The translations under genes were made by a program, and so were the position numbers. The notes under the pieces were generated by a model. The model made no database searches, was not told the origin of the DNA, and saw only the letters and a program-made list of their open reading frames with translations. A stretch of 64,000 bases of DNA from Bimastos eiseni (taxonomy: Eukaryota > Annelida > Clitellata > Crassiclitellata > Lumbricidae). How positions within the stretch are numbered: the stretch's first letter is position 1; every line of letters begins with the position of its first letter. The stretch covers positions 26,697,015-26,761,014 of the forward strand of contig OY365806.1 of NCBI GenBank assembly GCA_959347315.1, written 5' to 3'. Below are positions 11,049-24,126 of the stretch, piece by piece.

Positions 11049-12590
11049 AGCCTTCTACACCGCCAGCGCTTTTGGAGCATTTGACTGCAGTATAATAATA
11101 CTAATTTGAATAAATAGATAAAGTTGAAAAATTCGTATGAATTATTTTTAAAAACTAGGAGTAGGCCTATAAGTTCGCTTTGTACTATAATTGCATGAGC
11201 AAAGTTCAGAAGATAAATCCCTTGCAATTAGCAAAGTTCAGAAGATAAATCCCTCTTGCCTCTTCGGACGCCCATGATTTTTTTTCTATTCAGCATCGTT
11301 TTCCGTGTGTATAATATGCAATATTTAGGCAGACACACTGCCTGACGAAAGTTTATGAGCCTAATTATGGACCACTTATCAGAATATGGATTTCTAATCA
11401 CCACTCCATCGCCCGTGCACGTGAATGCAATTGACATTTATCGGTATAACTTTACATTTGATTCTGAATAAATTGCTCTGGACCTACTTATTACTTATTC
11501 ACAATCCAACCACTTCGTTCAATCTGCTTCTCTACCACCCTGACACTTTTCCATATTCAGTGATGAGAGCATCATTATAGAGTCGCTCTACAACCATAGG
11601 TCTATATCAGCTCAACCTCTTTCCAAAAAAATAAAGCCAGAGTTACGACAAATGTTTTATCGATCCATTGAATAAACCAAGCCCCACCTCTTATTATCTG
11701 TCTACAGGTCATTCACTCAGCACAATGCTTTTTCAAAAATCATGTTGAACACCGTGCATTGCGTGGTTCATATAGCCGTCTGATGGATGGACTGCCTGCC
11801 TGCAGTTTCCTTTCAATTGTGACCGGGATTCTATACAAGCTTAGGGACCTATTGATTTTGTTTTGGCTGAGCGCCTGCGAATGAACTTGTTCCCAACATT
11901 GTTGCCGCTAAAATGAACTATGTATATATATATATGTGTGACGGCTCAGCACGAAATCAGTCACATAATTCCAAATTTGAAAAATGGGTTTTTGATGTAA
12001 CATTATAGAACTTCATATTAGCTTTCCAGAACTGCTTCTGTTTCACTTATATCTTATACCTGAGAAAAGTGATGTCAATTTTAAATCGTACTATGCTCGC
12101 AATCTCTTTTGAGAAAGTCGCTTCCAAAGCTCGTGAGATTATTTGATTATTTTTCCGTAGAATGGTATTTCTTTGCATTTGAGCTCTTACTCAAGCTATG
12201 ATTGGCTTAAATTAAAAGCTAGTTCATTCGGATACACAAGACGGCTAGAGGAGATGTTAAGCTTGCAGGCAATACCATTATTGTGGGGGTACAAGCGTGG
12301 GAAAATGACGTAATAGACCTAGAAAATCATCATACATTTCATAAAAATGCAAAACTTCTAATTTGAAATTAGCGTGGATTCCAATAAATTTTCTAAAAAA
12401 AAATATTTAGCATTATTTTATAGCAAAAGCAATTAACAATATATGTTTATTAATGATTTGTTTAATCATTAGTGCAAAAATGTCAAAAGTGATGAAAAAT
12501 GGATTTTCCCACTAAATGACCAAAATAAGACATTTATTAAAATGCGACTTCCGACTGGTTTCGTAAATAATGATCACATATATTGTAAGG
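11049..12590. other. no gene seen; one short duplication
   Basis: A 24-26-bp segment (GCAAAGTTCAGAAGATAAAT and flanks) is repeated directly at about 11,199 and 11,230. The block from about 11,935 to 12,580 has weakly matching ends (TGTGAC..GAAATCAGTC and its approximate complement) and may be an AT-rich non-autonomous element, but I cannot prove borders. Confidence 0.45.
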
Positions 12591-12640
12591 GTGGCCGTAC
12601 TCAGCGGGTCTTGCGACCCTTCTGGGATTCCCATTTGCTG
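12591..12640 (+). repeat. 3'-UTR stem-loop motif of a non-LTR retrotransposon (isolated)
   Basis: GTGGCC, a short spacer, AGCGGGTC-TTGC-GACCC and then TTCTGGG form a small hairpin with a fixed tail. The same layout occurs downstream of recognisable reverse-transcriptase relics at 47,783 and 56,800, and alone at 46,551. I therefore read this as a 5'-truncated retrotransposon tail. Confidence 0.6.
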
Positions 12641-12717
12641 CCATTAATTTTGTGAAGTGGGTGCATAGTTGTTGGATATATTGAAAGGAGCAAATTAAAT
12701 GATTTGACTGAAAATTA

Positions 12718-12731
12718 TTATTATTATTTTA

Positions 12732-12763
<32 letters not shown>
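12718..12763. repeat. (ATT)n microsatellite
   Basis: A nearly pure ATT run that served as the insertion site of the adjacent hAT element. Confidence 0.9.
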
Positions 12764-12765
<2 letters not shown>

Positions 12766-13283
12766 GAGTTGCGGAAATAAATTAACTATTAATTCATAGA
12801 TTAATCGTTAATTTATTTTAACGAACATTTTTTTAACGATTAATCGTACTATTATTCTGCCCATTACTAACATTTACCGGAATGCTGAAAGAAACAACAT
12901 AAGCCGTATACATTGAAATTTGGCGGCGGATAGTAATCGAGATATGAAATATAAACACATATCAGGTCGCTTACACGAACATTTTGGTTTTAAGTTATTG
13001 GCTTACGAAAATATTGAAAATGTTGATAGCGTTTATTGCATTCATTGCGACAAATCGTTTGCATACCATAGATTTGACACGTCAGTATGGGCAAGAAAAC
13101 GGCCTGTGTGACTTTTTGTATGTAACCAAATTCAGTAACTGAGAATTTTTATTGAATTGTCATTAATTTGTTTGAAAAATGTAATCATACACATCATTGT
13201 AATTTAATCAAAATTAACTATTAACTAATCGTTAATTTTTCAGAAATTAACTATTAAAATTAAATTAATTGTTAACAGCCCTA
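12764..13283. mobile_element. hAT element remnant with BED-finger fragment, 520 bp
   Basis: The left end TAGAGTTGCGG and right end CAGCCCTA are imperfect inverted repeats, extended inward by long TTAATCGTTAA-type complementary tracts on both sides. ATTATTAT flanks both ends as an 8-bp duplication, although the target is itself an ATT microsatellite, which weakens that evidence. The interior encodes a BED zinc-finger fragment, the usual N-terminal domain of hAT transposases. The rest of the transposase is deleted. Confidence 0.82.
12920..13111 (+). pseudogene. BED-type zinc finger fragment of a hAT transposase
   Basis: A 63-codon frame contains an HFGF block followed by YCIHCDKSFAYHR. The aromatic residues, the CxxC pair and the KSFAYHR block fit the BED finger of hAT/ZBED proteins. 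The downstream H..H part is lost: the frame ends soon after, and no dimerisation domain follows. It lies between the terminal repeats of the hAT remnant, which explains its origin. The given start is nominal. Confidence 0.75.
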
Positions 13284-13423
13284 ATTATTATAATTATTAT
13301 TTTTATTATTATTATTGTTCATGAAACCGATACCTATACAAATAGTTTGCACAAGATAATTTTCTATCGTCTGTTGTGAAATTTTATGTGCCAATGTATT
13401 ATTGTCACATGTCTAAATTGGAA

Positions 13424-13424
13424 C

Positions 13425-13473
<49 letters not shown>

Positions 13474-13560
13474 TAATAATAATAATAATTATAAAATTAT
13501 TGTTATTATTATCATTTTTAGTAGTAGTAATAATAATAATAATAATAATAATTTACAATT
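13424..13560. repeat. (AAT)n microsatellite
   Basis: Two long AAT runs separated by TTATTATC-type sequence. The poly-Asn/poly-Ile ORF across it is an artefact. Confidence 0.92.
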
Positions 13561-16500
13561 AATAATAACATTTATAATGTTCGTCTATTTTCAAACTGAC
13601 AAATCACAGTATTTATGGTTACAAGCACAGTATGAACGAATGATGACAAGTAATCACAGGAGACGAATTTAGCTGTCAGCAGCCATGCAAGGCGCCCATT
13701 ACGTTATACATAAGCAAGTATATCTAATTTAAATAATATTACAATATATAATATATATAGTTTGTTTGATTGCTTTACATATCCAGTCATCATATGTATC
13801 ATGCATTCCCAGCTGTCAGTAACTCATATGCTGAGGGAATACATTACATTATGTAAACAATTTTACTCGCGCACAAAGAGGTTCATTTACACGAATGCAC
13901 CCCATGGTAGAAAAGAAAGGATTAAGTTAAACTATTATATATACATATGACAAGTTTAAATATATAAATATTATAGCAGTTCTGTTTTTCGGCCATGCGA
14001 CTAAAAACGACCGGTCTGTTTAGTAAGAGAGATAATTGCTGAATTATTCTGTCGAGTGGTAGGCCTATGACATTCGTGCAAAAAAACTACGGGATTAAGT
14101 ATCCAACTAAACGAACGGTGTTGGAGCTTCCTGCATCATGCAGTCAACTCCAGTGTAGTAGCAATGGCGCGAGTTCAGTGTTGCGACTGATCACAAGAGT
14201 AATATTCGAAGTGCGGAAGGAGCTTTGTTAACGTGAAGAATATTTGTTGTTCGAAAACGATGTTGTCATTGAGAGATTTTTGGTATAGTATGTAGGCCCT
14301 AGCTGCATTTGCAGCCATACTTCTGCGTTATTTACATCGCACATATCGAATACGGTGTCAAATTCGATTCAAGGTTGTTCGCCGAATAATGGCTATAACT
14401 TTTCAGTGAATCACCAATAAATTCATGTTTTTAGCTGTGTAGGCCCTATATTCTAAGGAGTTTGGTGGTACATTAGCTGCAAATGATGGTTTTACACACA
14501 TGTGCACGTTGGCCAATTTATTTTAGAATATTCTAAAATGTAGTCTTATCAAACTGTTAATTTCGACCAAGTATCATCGTGCGTGAATTAATATTTTTTT
14601 TAATATTTTCTGTTCTTATTTGGACTTTAAAAAATTATGTTATGTGAACTAACTCAAACATTTGTCCTCAACTGCCTATACTCATTAAAAAACTAACTTC
14701 TAGTGTAGTTCGTGGTTCTTAATTGACACTGACTCCGTACAAAGTTTCAGAGATTATGTTTATCTTTTCGAATACGATTAATCAGTATTAAATTTTGACT
14801 GAATCTTTTATACACTGACAGTACAATTGACAATATATTGTACGAAGTTCAAATTTACTACATTGGACAAACGTGCACCATGTGCGCATACATCCGGATC
14901 AGTGGCGGAGCAAGGTTTTAACAAGAGAGGAACGAGAAAATAAAAAAGGCACCTCGGCCTCAACTTGGCAATTTGCACCGACTAAAATCAATAATTATTA
15001 TTAATTATATTCATTATGATTATGTGTATTTATTTCTGCTTTTTATAACATATATATATTTTATATTATATATATATATAAAGGGCCCCCATAATGTAAT
15101 GTGAAAATACTATGATATAAAAATAATATATTATGAAATATATGTGAAAGTAAATAGTAAATGTTCGTCGATTTTTAAAATTCCAAAACCTCTCTAATCT
15201 GGACATATTTATTCACAAATACTTAATTTACGAAAGTCCTGGTTTAAAAAAGTACGTCATAGTGACGTCTTTGAATTACAAAGTTAATGACTTGAAGGAA
15301 TTTGATCAGCTGGTCACTGATGCTTCTAATGGCCAATGGCGCACGCGTATTGAAGCTTGTGTTGAGGCCAAACTTTAAGGCTGACACTTTGAACACACCT
15401 TTTAGTCTAATATTATTCAAACACAAGAATAATTTTGAACTACATTCATGGTGGTTTATCGATGACACTTTTTAAAGTTGAAAATTCTATTAATGAATTT
15501 CAGTCCGTCCTTAAAACTTAAAACCGATATAGGCTATATGTGGCGCTATTCTATTGGTTGCATTGGTTACTACTCTTTGTGACCAAATTGTAAACAAATT
15601 ATTTGCTGCAATTTTCTCGGCTTGTCCATAATCATATGGCGATCATTTTCTTAAAGGTCTGATTACGCCTTTTCACCAACCGTCTGCATCTTAGACTACA
15701 GCCATTAAATTAAGAAACATCCTTGTAAAGATGGTCGAAAAATTGTTTTCTCAGCATGAAGAACTGCAAATGAGCATCACATGCAGCTTTCGCAGTCTGC
15801 CATTTCAATAGAACGACTGTCGGTAATCTGGTGGACGAGTCAACCGTGCATAAACAAAACTTGTGACCTGCAGCAAATACTGGATAATATCAATGTTGTT
15901 CTTCTATGAGCTACATCTTCTCTTGGAATTGAAGTAATAGGAGTTCCATCCATCGCCAGATTGCTTGCCGTTGATTGACACTTCTCAAGAGATTTACAGA
16001 ATTTCACGATGACTCTTTTTCTCTTGAGTATACAAAATAACTTACTTAGTTCTCTAGCCTTCTCTTCCCAAAACTTCCTTAACCACCGATACATGTGTCA
16101 ACTGTATTTGGGAGGACTGTTAGTCTCTCTTTTGCTGATAATCGTTTGATCCAACAGTCGATGTATTTTATACAGTAAGTCATTCACCACACATAATTCA
16201 TTTTCCTTGTCTGCTATTAACTTTCATCACAATTTCAATGAGTTCGTTTTCTCTGATGTTCTGTGAATTTCTCTATGTCGGCAGTCTGCATCTATTGTTC
16301 TTCATGCTCCTCAGCGGGAGCTCAACTTCCTTATATAATCTCCTAGCTCCACATCACACACATTATCCTCTTACATATAATTTAAATTATAATGTTCGCG
16401 TGGATTCAGCTCTTGCAGCATCATCACCGATGTTACACCACCTTGCCGTATGCCCTAATGTAAATCGCTTTCGTTCTCCTCATAATTTGAACTTTCAGTT

Positions 16501-16905
16501 CAGTTGCATTTTCAAGTTCAGTATTTAACATTTACTTGCGTTGACTTTTTGCTCTCGTTATTACATGTGTTTGCACATCGTCCTATATTGCTTTCACTTG
16601 TGGTACAGCCTCTAGTTTCGCTTTGAAACGATATCAGGTTGCAATAAGTATCTTTCTGTGCTTCCCATGGCTACAATACTCGCGTATATAAATATGAAGA
16701 TGCCTCTTCTTCGGCATCATTGCATCACAACTTAAATCAACATTTAAACAGTTTTGTAGGAAATGAAATTGAATTGAAATTGAAATTCTAAATAGTCTGT
16801 CATCTTAAAGTCACCCTTTTGCTCATGTTCATTTTACATCTCGGCCCTGTTCGTGTTATTTTTTCTTTCCCCATTATTGCCCAATTCCCTCGAATAGACA
16901 AACTA
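13561..16905. other. no gene seen; possible isolated hAT end near 14,900
   Basis: CAGTGGCGGAGCAAGG at about 14,901 looks like a hAT terminus, but I did not find its partner. A TA-rich patch lies at about 15,050-15,085. The minus-strand ORFs at 15,244-15,468 and 15,840-16,094 (74 and 84 codons) and the plus-strand ORF at 16,238-16,528 have no recognisable domain. Their codons are not distinguishable from background by eye. Confidence 0.45.
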
Positions 16906-17893
16906 CACGTGTCTCAAAATAAACCAAGCAAAATAGTTTTTATAAGAGCTACGTCAAATTTCCACCAATTGTAATAATTCTTGGTAGGTAGATGGCATAA
17001 TAGCTGAAGTTTTATGCTATATATGAATTTTCCATTTCATCTGACTCATATCACCGCACTACCTTGTTAAACACAGATGTACCAAATTTGCATAAAACGC
17101 TAAAATTTCATTACTTTCAACAAGCTATCTGACGACCGAATAAGCACGCAGCAAAATAAAATATGGTTTACTTAGCTGAGTTTTTAATTGTTATGATAAA
17201 AGTGCTTAAATTGGTGCTCGAAATCTTACCCGCTTACTCGGACACAAACGCCTAGACGGCGACGCCACTAGCTGATAGCAGCATCGACGATAGAGACTGG
17301 TCATAGCGCGTCAACAAGGAAGGAGATATGTCACTCGTCAATCAGACGCGTTTTGAGTTTGTCGACGTTGGCTATTCTGGAGCGGTAAACCATCTCCTGT
17401 AGCACACTCCATAAGTTATAGTAGGCTGTGTTAAGAACTTAAGATCCGGTGAATTCAACGGCCACAGTGTTGGAGGGATGAAGTGGGGCGTCTCTCGCTC
17501 CAGGAAGGAGACGGTGTCTAGAGCTCGATGCGACGGGGTGCCTTCCTGCTGAAAGACAAAAACCTCGCCCTAGGATATCCGGCGTATGTCTGACAGTAGC
17601 CTCTGGACAAGAAGGTTGTCAGGATAGTATGGCTCATTCGCTTTGACACCCGGCTCGATGAAATGGAGTTCAGTGCAGTCAAGTAATAAAATTTAAGCGT
17701 TATTCAAAAACTGGCAAGTCTGTGGTTAACAAGGTTGTGCGGTGATATGAATCAGGTGAGGTGAAAAATTTATATATAGCATAACATTTCAGCCATGTTT
17801 CCATCTACCTACCAAACGTTACTAAAATTGGTGAAAATGTGACGAAGTTCTGACAAAAACAATTTTGCCTGGTTCTTTTTGAGACACGGTGTA
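16906..17893. mobile_element. mariner/Tc1-like element, second copy of the 5.8-kb family
   Basis: The ends are CACGTGTCTCAAAATAAACC at the left and a GAGACACGGTG complement at the right, with TA just outside each. Terminal repeats of about 200 bp match those of the element at 5764-6550. It is about 200 bp longer, with an extra non-coding block around 17,190-17,390. Minus-strand pieces of the same transposase C-terminus lie at about 17,400-17,650 in several frames. Confidence 0.8.
17400..17655 (-). pseudogene. transposase C-terminal remnant, multiply frameshifted
   Basis: Read on the minus strand, this stretch carries the ERETPHFIPPTLWP block and the block upstream of it seen at 6028-6294, now in broken frames with short indels. 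It is the decayed coding remnant of the surrounding mariner-like element and is not functional. Confidence 0.65.
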
Positions 17894-19037
17894 TAGTTTG
17901 GCGGTAGTGACTCTCTATCAACGTATCCGCCACCAACTACTCAAATAACTTCTCAAAATCATTGTCGACATTTCGAATTACCACATAATGATTCAACATC
18001 CGTCAGCTTAACTGTGAATCCAGCATGCGTTTATTCAGCCATCTTAATAACACAAACAACTTTTATCTGTACCATCTCTAGATCAAGTTAAATTCTTTCG
18101 CCAAGTGCTGTTTCAAGTTAAATTCTTTCACCAAGTGCTGCTTCATTTCCTGATAATCATTTAAATAAAGGTAAAATAGTCTGCTTAGAACAGTTTGAGC
18201 TTCCGTAGTCGTCAACGGTAGCAATAATCATATTTGATCTAGAATTATACATTCTACCATTCAAAATATAATGGTACTTTCATCATGTCGTTCAGCATTT
18301 TCGGCGACATCATATCGTATAGAATTTTCGGCAATACATCTTTTATTAATAGCCCATTATAAATTTTTATGTTTAGCTACCAGCGTTAAAAATTTTTCAT
18401 ATTTCTGCTCACTACTTCTCGTTCATCTGCTTCTCAATTTTTACTTTGCTTTTAAAGCTGATCTTCTTTCGCAGTCATTTTTGCTTGTTCAAATTTTCAG
18501 GTGTTCTTGTCTTTCTGCTTCTTCAGGTTCCATAGTTTCATTGTAAGGTAAACAATACATCTTGTCTGCCTGTTCGGCTCGCAGCTAGCCGAAGAATTCG
18601 CGCTTTCATGTTTCTTACTTCGTGTTTTCTCTTCTCTTCAATCTCTTTTTGACGTTGCACAGCGTAACTCATCCGTGCCCTTTCAAAAATCAAGCACCTC
18701 TATTTTCCTCCTTTCAATATCATCTCTACCGCTTTTCAGCAGTCCTTTTTGAATATCAGACTTCCTCGTCTTTGCAAATCAATTATTTTCTTTCAGTAAT
18801 CATCTTCTTTACATCCGCTTGTTTTAACTTCTCCATATCATAGGCCTACTTGGGTGACTTCCTTTCTTGAAAACACGGGTTTGTGAGTGAATATCAAAGG
18901 ATTTGTTCTTTTCTTTATGTGACACAACGAACGTTTAGCTGCTCATTGTCGTAGATACGATTCACCAGTCACTGTACTTAGTAGCCTCGAAAGGAGCCTT
19001 TATTTTTATTGTGGTTCCTTATCCCAGAGATGATGCC
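17894..19037. other. no gene seen; short direct duplication
   Basis: A roughly 33-bp unit containing CAAGTTAAATTCTTTC is repeated twice at about 18,086-18,145. The T-rich ORFs at 18,271-18,843 code for Phe/Ser/Leu-rich strings typical of non-coding DNA. Confidence 0.5.
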
Positions 19038-19984
19038 CAGGCCCGCCGAGAGGGGAAGAGGCGGGCATTTGCCCAAGGGTCCGGGGATGTTTGTTGGGCC
19101 CGGGTCGGACCCAGAATCAACTCACGAAATATAAAATACTCAAGTTTTTATATATTTTTTACTTATTTATTTTCAAGTGCATTGTTACTAGCACTTAACT
19201 ACAATCAGTTCAACCATCTAAATATTATCTTTAATACTTTTTCCGTGGAACGCGCCAACTTTCGTCGAAAGCAGGATTTCTTCTGCCAAATTATGCGTCT
19301 GCTTTTAGCTATATACCAAATAAATGATATAATTTTGTTCGTAGCGATGGAATACAAAAACATCTAAATATTATCTTTAATACTTTTTGCCGTGGAACGC
19401 GCCAACGTTCGTCGAAAGCAGGATTTCTTCTGCCAAATTATGCGTCTGCTTTTAACTATATACCAAATAAATGATATAATTTCGTTCGTAGCGATGGAAT
19501 ACAAAACATCTAAATATTATCTTTAATACTTTTTGACGTGTAACGCGCCAACTTTCGTCGAAAGCAGGATTTCTTCTGCCAAATTATGCGTCTGCTTTTA
19601 ACTATATACCAAATAAATGATATAATTTCGTTTGTAGCGATGGAATACAAAAACAAGTCTGGAATAAACGAACGTAAAGATAAAGCTTGTTCATTTGAAA
19701 GGTCACATTATTTTAATTTGGAAGTTCAAAGAAGACAAGTCGGAGCCCTTAATCATATCTACATTGTTTGATTCTAAGGAATCGAGCACACATGAACATA
19801 ACAGAATGAACGAAATTTAAGTTAGTGGTAGTATATCATAATTAAAAAAATGTGACAGTATAAATAAAATTTATGAAACTTCTGAACTTATGGAAAATGT
19901 AGAAAGACACTCTGCCACCTTTTAGAGGCCCGTGACTGCTCTGCCCAGGGGCCCAGAATTTCTCTCGGCGGCCCTGATGATGCC
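19030..19984. mobile_element. hAT-type element, 939 bp, with perfect 8-bp TSD
   Basis: The element spans 19,038-19,976. Its ends CAGGCCCGCCGAGAG and CTCTCGGCGGCCCTG are inverted repeats. ATGATGCC occurs immediately before (19,030-19,037) and after (19,977-19,984), an exact 8-bp duplication. GC-rich tips surround an AT-rich core that contains a threefold tandem repeat. No transposase is encoded. Confidence 0.93.
19215..19652 (+). repeat. 146-bp tandem repeat, 3 copies
   Basis: Units begin CATCTAAATATTATC at 19,215, 19,361 and 19,507. The copies differ at only a few bases, so amplification is recent relative to the host hAT element. Confidence 0.92.
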
Positions 19985-20084
19985 ACCATTGATAACACCT
20001 CTCTTATTCTCTGTGACCTAACTCAAACGTTCTTCCTGTCTGCTACTTATAAGTAACTATATAGCTTAACAATATGTTTTAATT

Positions 20085-22200
20085 ATCTATCTCAAACAAT
20101 TAAATACAAGAATAAAAATGCATGAGAACACGGGAATAAAATGGATAATAGGGAAAGTAAACCCCTAACTTGAATGGTCCCGTTAGCATGGCCTACCCTT
20201 TCTAATTTGACATTGGGCAACGGGTACAGACAATTGAAACATAAATCATCATCTTAACTAGTTAACTAATGCTGTCTGTGCACACAACAATTATTCAGAG
20301 GGGTAGTGAACAAATGTTTTTTATATTTGTTTTAAAAACTCTGATCGTGCGGGATTGACGAATTTCAATTGGTGTCATATTCCAAGTGATGGACCCTATG
20401 CATTTAATAGAGAATTGACGTGTATGCTGTAACGTATGCTGTAAGGATTAATGGCAGAAGTTCGTATAAAATGACTACAAATATGGGATGGAAGTAATTT
20501 GACGAAGAGTTAGAATATCAGTATTATTGTACACTTCATTACAAGACCACCGACGGGCATAGTTAGTCCCCAATATCATACGAATACCTCTATTCTGTAA
20601 CGAATTTAACCTTAGTAATCTTGACGAGTTGTTCGGGGCCCATACTAAATTACAATATGTAAGATATGGGTGGATCATTGTATGATACAGATTACGTAGA
20701 ATGTTAGTAGGTACGAGGTACGATAGGCTACTCTGGAGATAATACCTATGGTTTTTTTTGCAATTTTAGACAACATGTTGTCGATGTGCTCCTCCCATGA
20801 AAGAAAGTGATCTACCTGAATGCCTAGAAATTTAGCAGAAGTTACACAAGAAATCGAAGTATCATTAATAAGTAGAGGATTATTTTCAGATGAGGGCTAT
20901 TTACGGTGGAATCTAAACAAAATATAGCTGGTTTTTTGTTTCATTCAAGGATAATTAATTGACTAAGAACCAGTCATTCGCATGTGTGAGTTCTTGGTTC
21001 ATGAGATTGCAAAATGCATTATGTGATTTTTGTGAGGCAAAGATGTCAGTGTCATCAGCAAAATGAAGAAAGTGTAGTAATGGGGCTACATGAGGTAGGT
21101 CATTTATAAAAAGTAAAAGGAGAAGTGGGCCTAGAATAAATCCCTGAGGAATCCGAAAGCGGATAAATTTTAGAGCAGATAAGGTGCCATTGCAATACCT
21201 GTTGTTGCCTATCGTGCAAATTGCTCTGAACCAGCTAAGAGCAATACCTCTTATTCCTAAGTTTTCAAGTTCTAAGAGAAGTAGATCATGGTCTACAGTA
21301 TCAAATGCCTCTGCAATACCGATAAAAATACTCTCGCATTAGACATCTTTTCCTGTAGGTCGATTAATGACATCGTATATAGAGTGTCCTGACTGAAAAC
21401 CATGTTGTGTCGGACATAGTATGCCTGGTTTCATTATAAAATCATATAGTCTGACATACATAGTCTTTTCAAGTATTTTTGAGAAGTAAGGTAAAATGGT
21501 GATTGGTCTGTAATTTTTAATGTCCTCCCTAAGAGCCTATTTATAAATGCGGATCACTTTTGCAATGTTTAAGGTAGAGGGAGTTATGCCAGTAGTCAAA
21601 GATCAGTTTATGATAGCAGATAGCTGAGTGGCAACGAGGTCGAGTATATGGTTAAGGAGATAGATATCAAAATCATCTATACCCGTACTATGTCTGGTTT
21701 TCAGGGAACGTGCTAATGAGAGTACTTCTTCCGGAGAGGTAGGATAGACTGCAAAGGAATAAAGATTGGAAGCATCCATAAAAGCAGAGATCGACTTGTT
21801 AGTAGTAGGAATTTTATCAACAAGTTCTTGGGCAATATTAGTGAAACAAGTATTAAACTTTTCTGTCATGCATGTAGGCCTACTATCAGTAATTTCAATG
21901 CCATTTAGAGATATACTTTGGATTATCGTGTCAGTTATTTTCGCTTTAAGTATTAACTCAATTGCTTAATTACTTGTCTGCTTCAAATCATCTCTGTATT
22001 TCGTAAATTCAAATTTACAGTAATCTTTTTCAGCCTTTTTCCTTAATGATTTATATATCTATCTCTGTTTGTAACCGTTGGATATTTTATGAAAGCAGCA
22101 TAAAACTTCTGGAATTACATGGTTATCATTTAACATTGACACCGGTTAGAAGTTTTCAAATATTTCTCCATTCTTTTCAGCCATGCACGATAAACCAGTA
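20085..22200 (-). pseudogene. non-LTR retrotransposon (Jockey/CR1-like) ORF2 relic
   Basis: On the minus strand the reverse transcriptase can be followed from an N-terminal block (21,603-21,869, through HSTGIDDFDIY) to the IPQGFILGPL block and an intact FADDTD catalytic box at about 21,040-21,060. A C-terminal TYCNLVWAPNNSSR block follows at about 20,620-20,655. Several frames are used, so the gene is dead. No endonuclease domain is seen upstream of about 22,200, meaning 5' truncation. A degenerate version of the tail stem-loop lies at about 20,175-20,225. The clade within the Jockey superfamily is not resolved. Confidence 0.85.
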
Positions 22201-23446
22201 TTAAGTTGCAACAACTTTATGCGTTGACAGCAAAATTGATTTCATATACGTATCGCATACAGTTCAAATAGATTACACCAATAACTAAGTTTGTCTCGCC
22301 ACACGTGCAACACACGAGCCTATCAGGCCAATTGAGTAACTATAGACAATACTGCCAAACTTCTGCAACGTTCAGCGCATACGCTGATGCATTATACACA
22401 CGATATAGGCCAACACTGTGTCCGTAAAAATTACCCCGAGTTATATTATTCCAAAGCCCATTAGTTCTGACACAAATATGAAAAAATCAGAATGCAATGA
22501 ACGGCTCCGTTAATACGTACGTCATACCGGCGACTTAAAATTGAATGCCTGCGAATAATTAATAATCGAAACAGCTATTGATCAATGGCGAACACGCTTG
22601 CATATCAATTTTTGCACACGTTGTAGTCCCATACTATTCAAACACAAATAATATAAAGGCTAAAACTTATAATTGATATATAACATTTTGAATATTCAAT
22701 CACTTTTGGGGAGACTTTTTTCAACCACCCGTAGCACTTGAACTTTGATGTAAATAGTGTCATTATATAGCCTATATGACGTCGTTATTAGATGACAGAG
22801 AATTATACATTGCAGTCAGAATATTCTAATTTTGTCTGAATTAGAACGGTTTTGGAATTTTACATATCGTTAAATATTTATTAGTTATTTTCGAGTTACC
22901 CTAACTGATAACCTCTCAATTTATCAAAATAGTCTATACTTATAAAACGAATAAACTATCCGTAAACCAACTTCCATTTAATTCTTTGGTGTAAGATAAA
23001 GGTTCCTTTCACAACACTTAATGTTACAATGAACGATTTAATAATTACAAATGTAACATCTGCTACAGTTTAGGAAGTTATCCGCAAAATTGAGTAAACT
23101 ATCCTCCCTTCTTACAACTATCTGAGATGATCATAGCCTTATTTCAAAGCGAGCAACGATGTTCAAATATTCTATCACACTCCATTGTTGTTTTAAAAAA
23201 CATTTTGGCATAAAATTTTTTTAAATTTTAACATGCAATTGGCAAGATTTATTTTTCGCCACTGTCAAGGCATGGTTCCTAAACGCATTCCATTCACATT
23301 AATTCTAAACAGAATTTTTTTTATACAGCATGTCAACTGAAATATCAACATATCGGAATTAATGCGACATTATGATATGCAGATTGATCAATAAATTGCC
23401 CAATAGGCTACAGTTGCAGCAGAACGTTCTGCAAAAATTTCACATC
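22201..23446. other. no gene seen
   Basis: AT-rich, short ORFs only, no repeat boundaries found. Confidence 0.55.
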
Positions 23447-23465
23447 TTAGAGATTTACATTGGGA

Positions 23466-23694
23466 CGCAGACATTTGCAAGGCTTCGCCCCAATTGTCTT
23501 CTCTGCTAGATCGTTGCATTCGAGTGTCGGCATTTCGCAGAGCGTTCGTGCATTCTGCCATCCTATATCGTCTCCATCCTCGTGTATTTTAATAAATTTA
23601 CGAACCCACCTAACTTGCATTTTTGTCCCGTCTCCGTATACCACCGTCAAGAAATAGCAGCGGTAATTTTTGACGGGATTTATTGTAAACATCT
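23466..23694 (-). CDS. possible host exon, function unknown
   Basis: An open minus-strand frame covers 23,447-23,692, with 81 codons if read from its ATG. It has a more even amino-acid composition than other ORFs here, with stretches such as VVYGDGTKMQVRWVRKF and KTIGAKPCKC. It is bounded on its 5' side by TTTTTGGTTCATAG, a fair splice acceptor. On its 3' side CCCAAT|GTAAAT could be a donor. That pattern would suit an internal exon. I recognise no domain, and no neighbouring exon is visible. A chance ORF remains quite possible. Confidence 0.25.
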
Positions 23695-24126
23695 ATGAAC
23701 CAAAAATGGAAACGACATTTTGAGCTGATCATAATTGTCATGACCTAGTAATTTACGTTCTCTAAAACTTTCATATCGCTAGATATGTGTTGCATTTATG
23801 AGTTATATATATTGGAAAGTGAAATATACACGAGGACAAACGTTCAAAATATAGATATATTTTATATCAAAATATAAACGTTCAAAATATAAACGGCTTA
23901 TTGAGAGTCATGATATGATTAGTTTATCAGCATAAAATCCTGAGCATAAGCATCTATGCATGGGATAAATGAGCCATTGCCCAGGGATATAAGAGAATCT
24001 CCGAACGGCCGTAAGCGGTTACAGCGCAGAGTGACACAAATCCTACGCATTAATTTGTTATTTAGTAATGTTATTTTGCAAATCTCTAAGATCAATCTCT
24101 TGTTTACAAACAGTATCAGCTACAAG

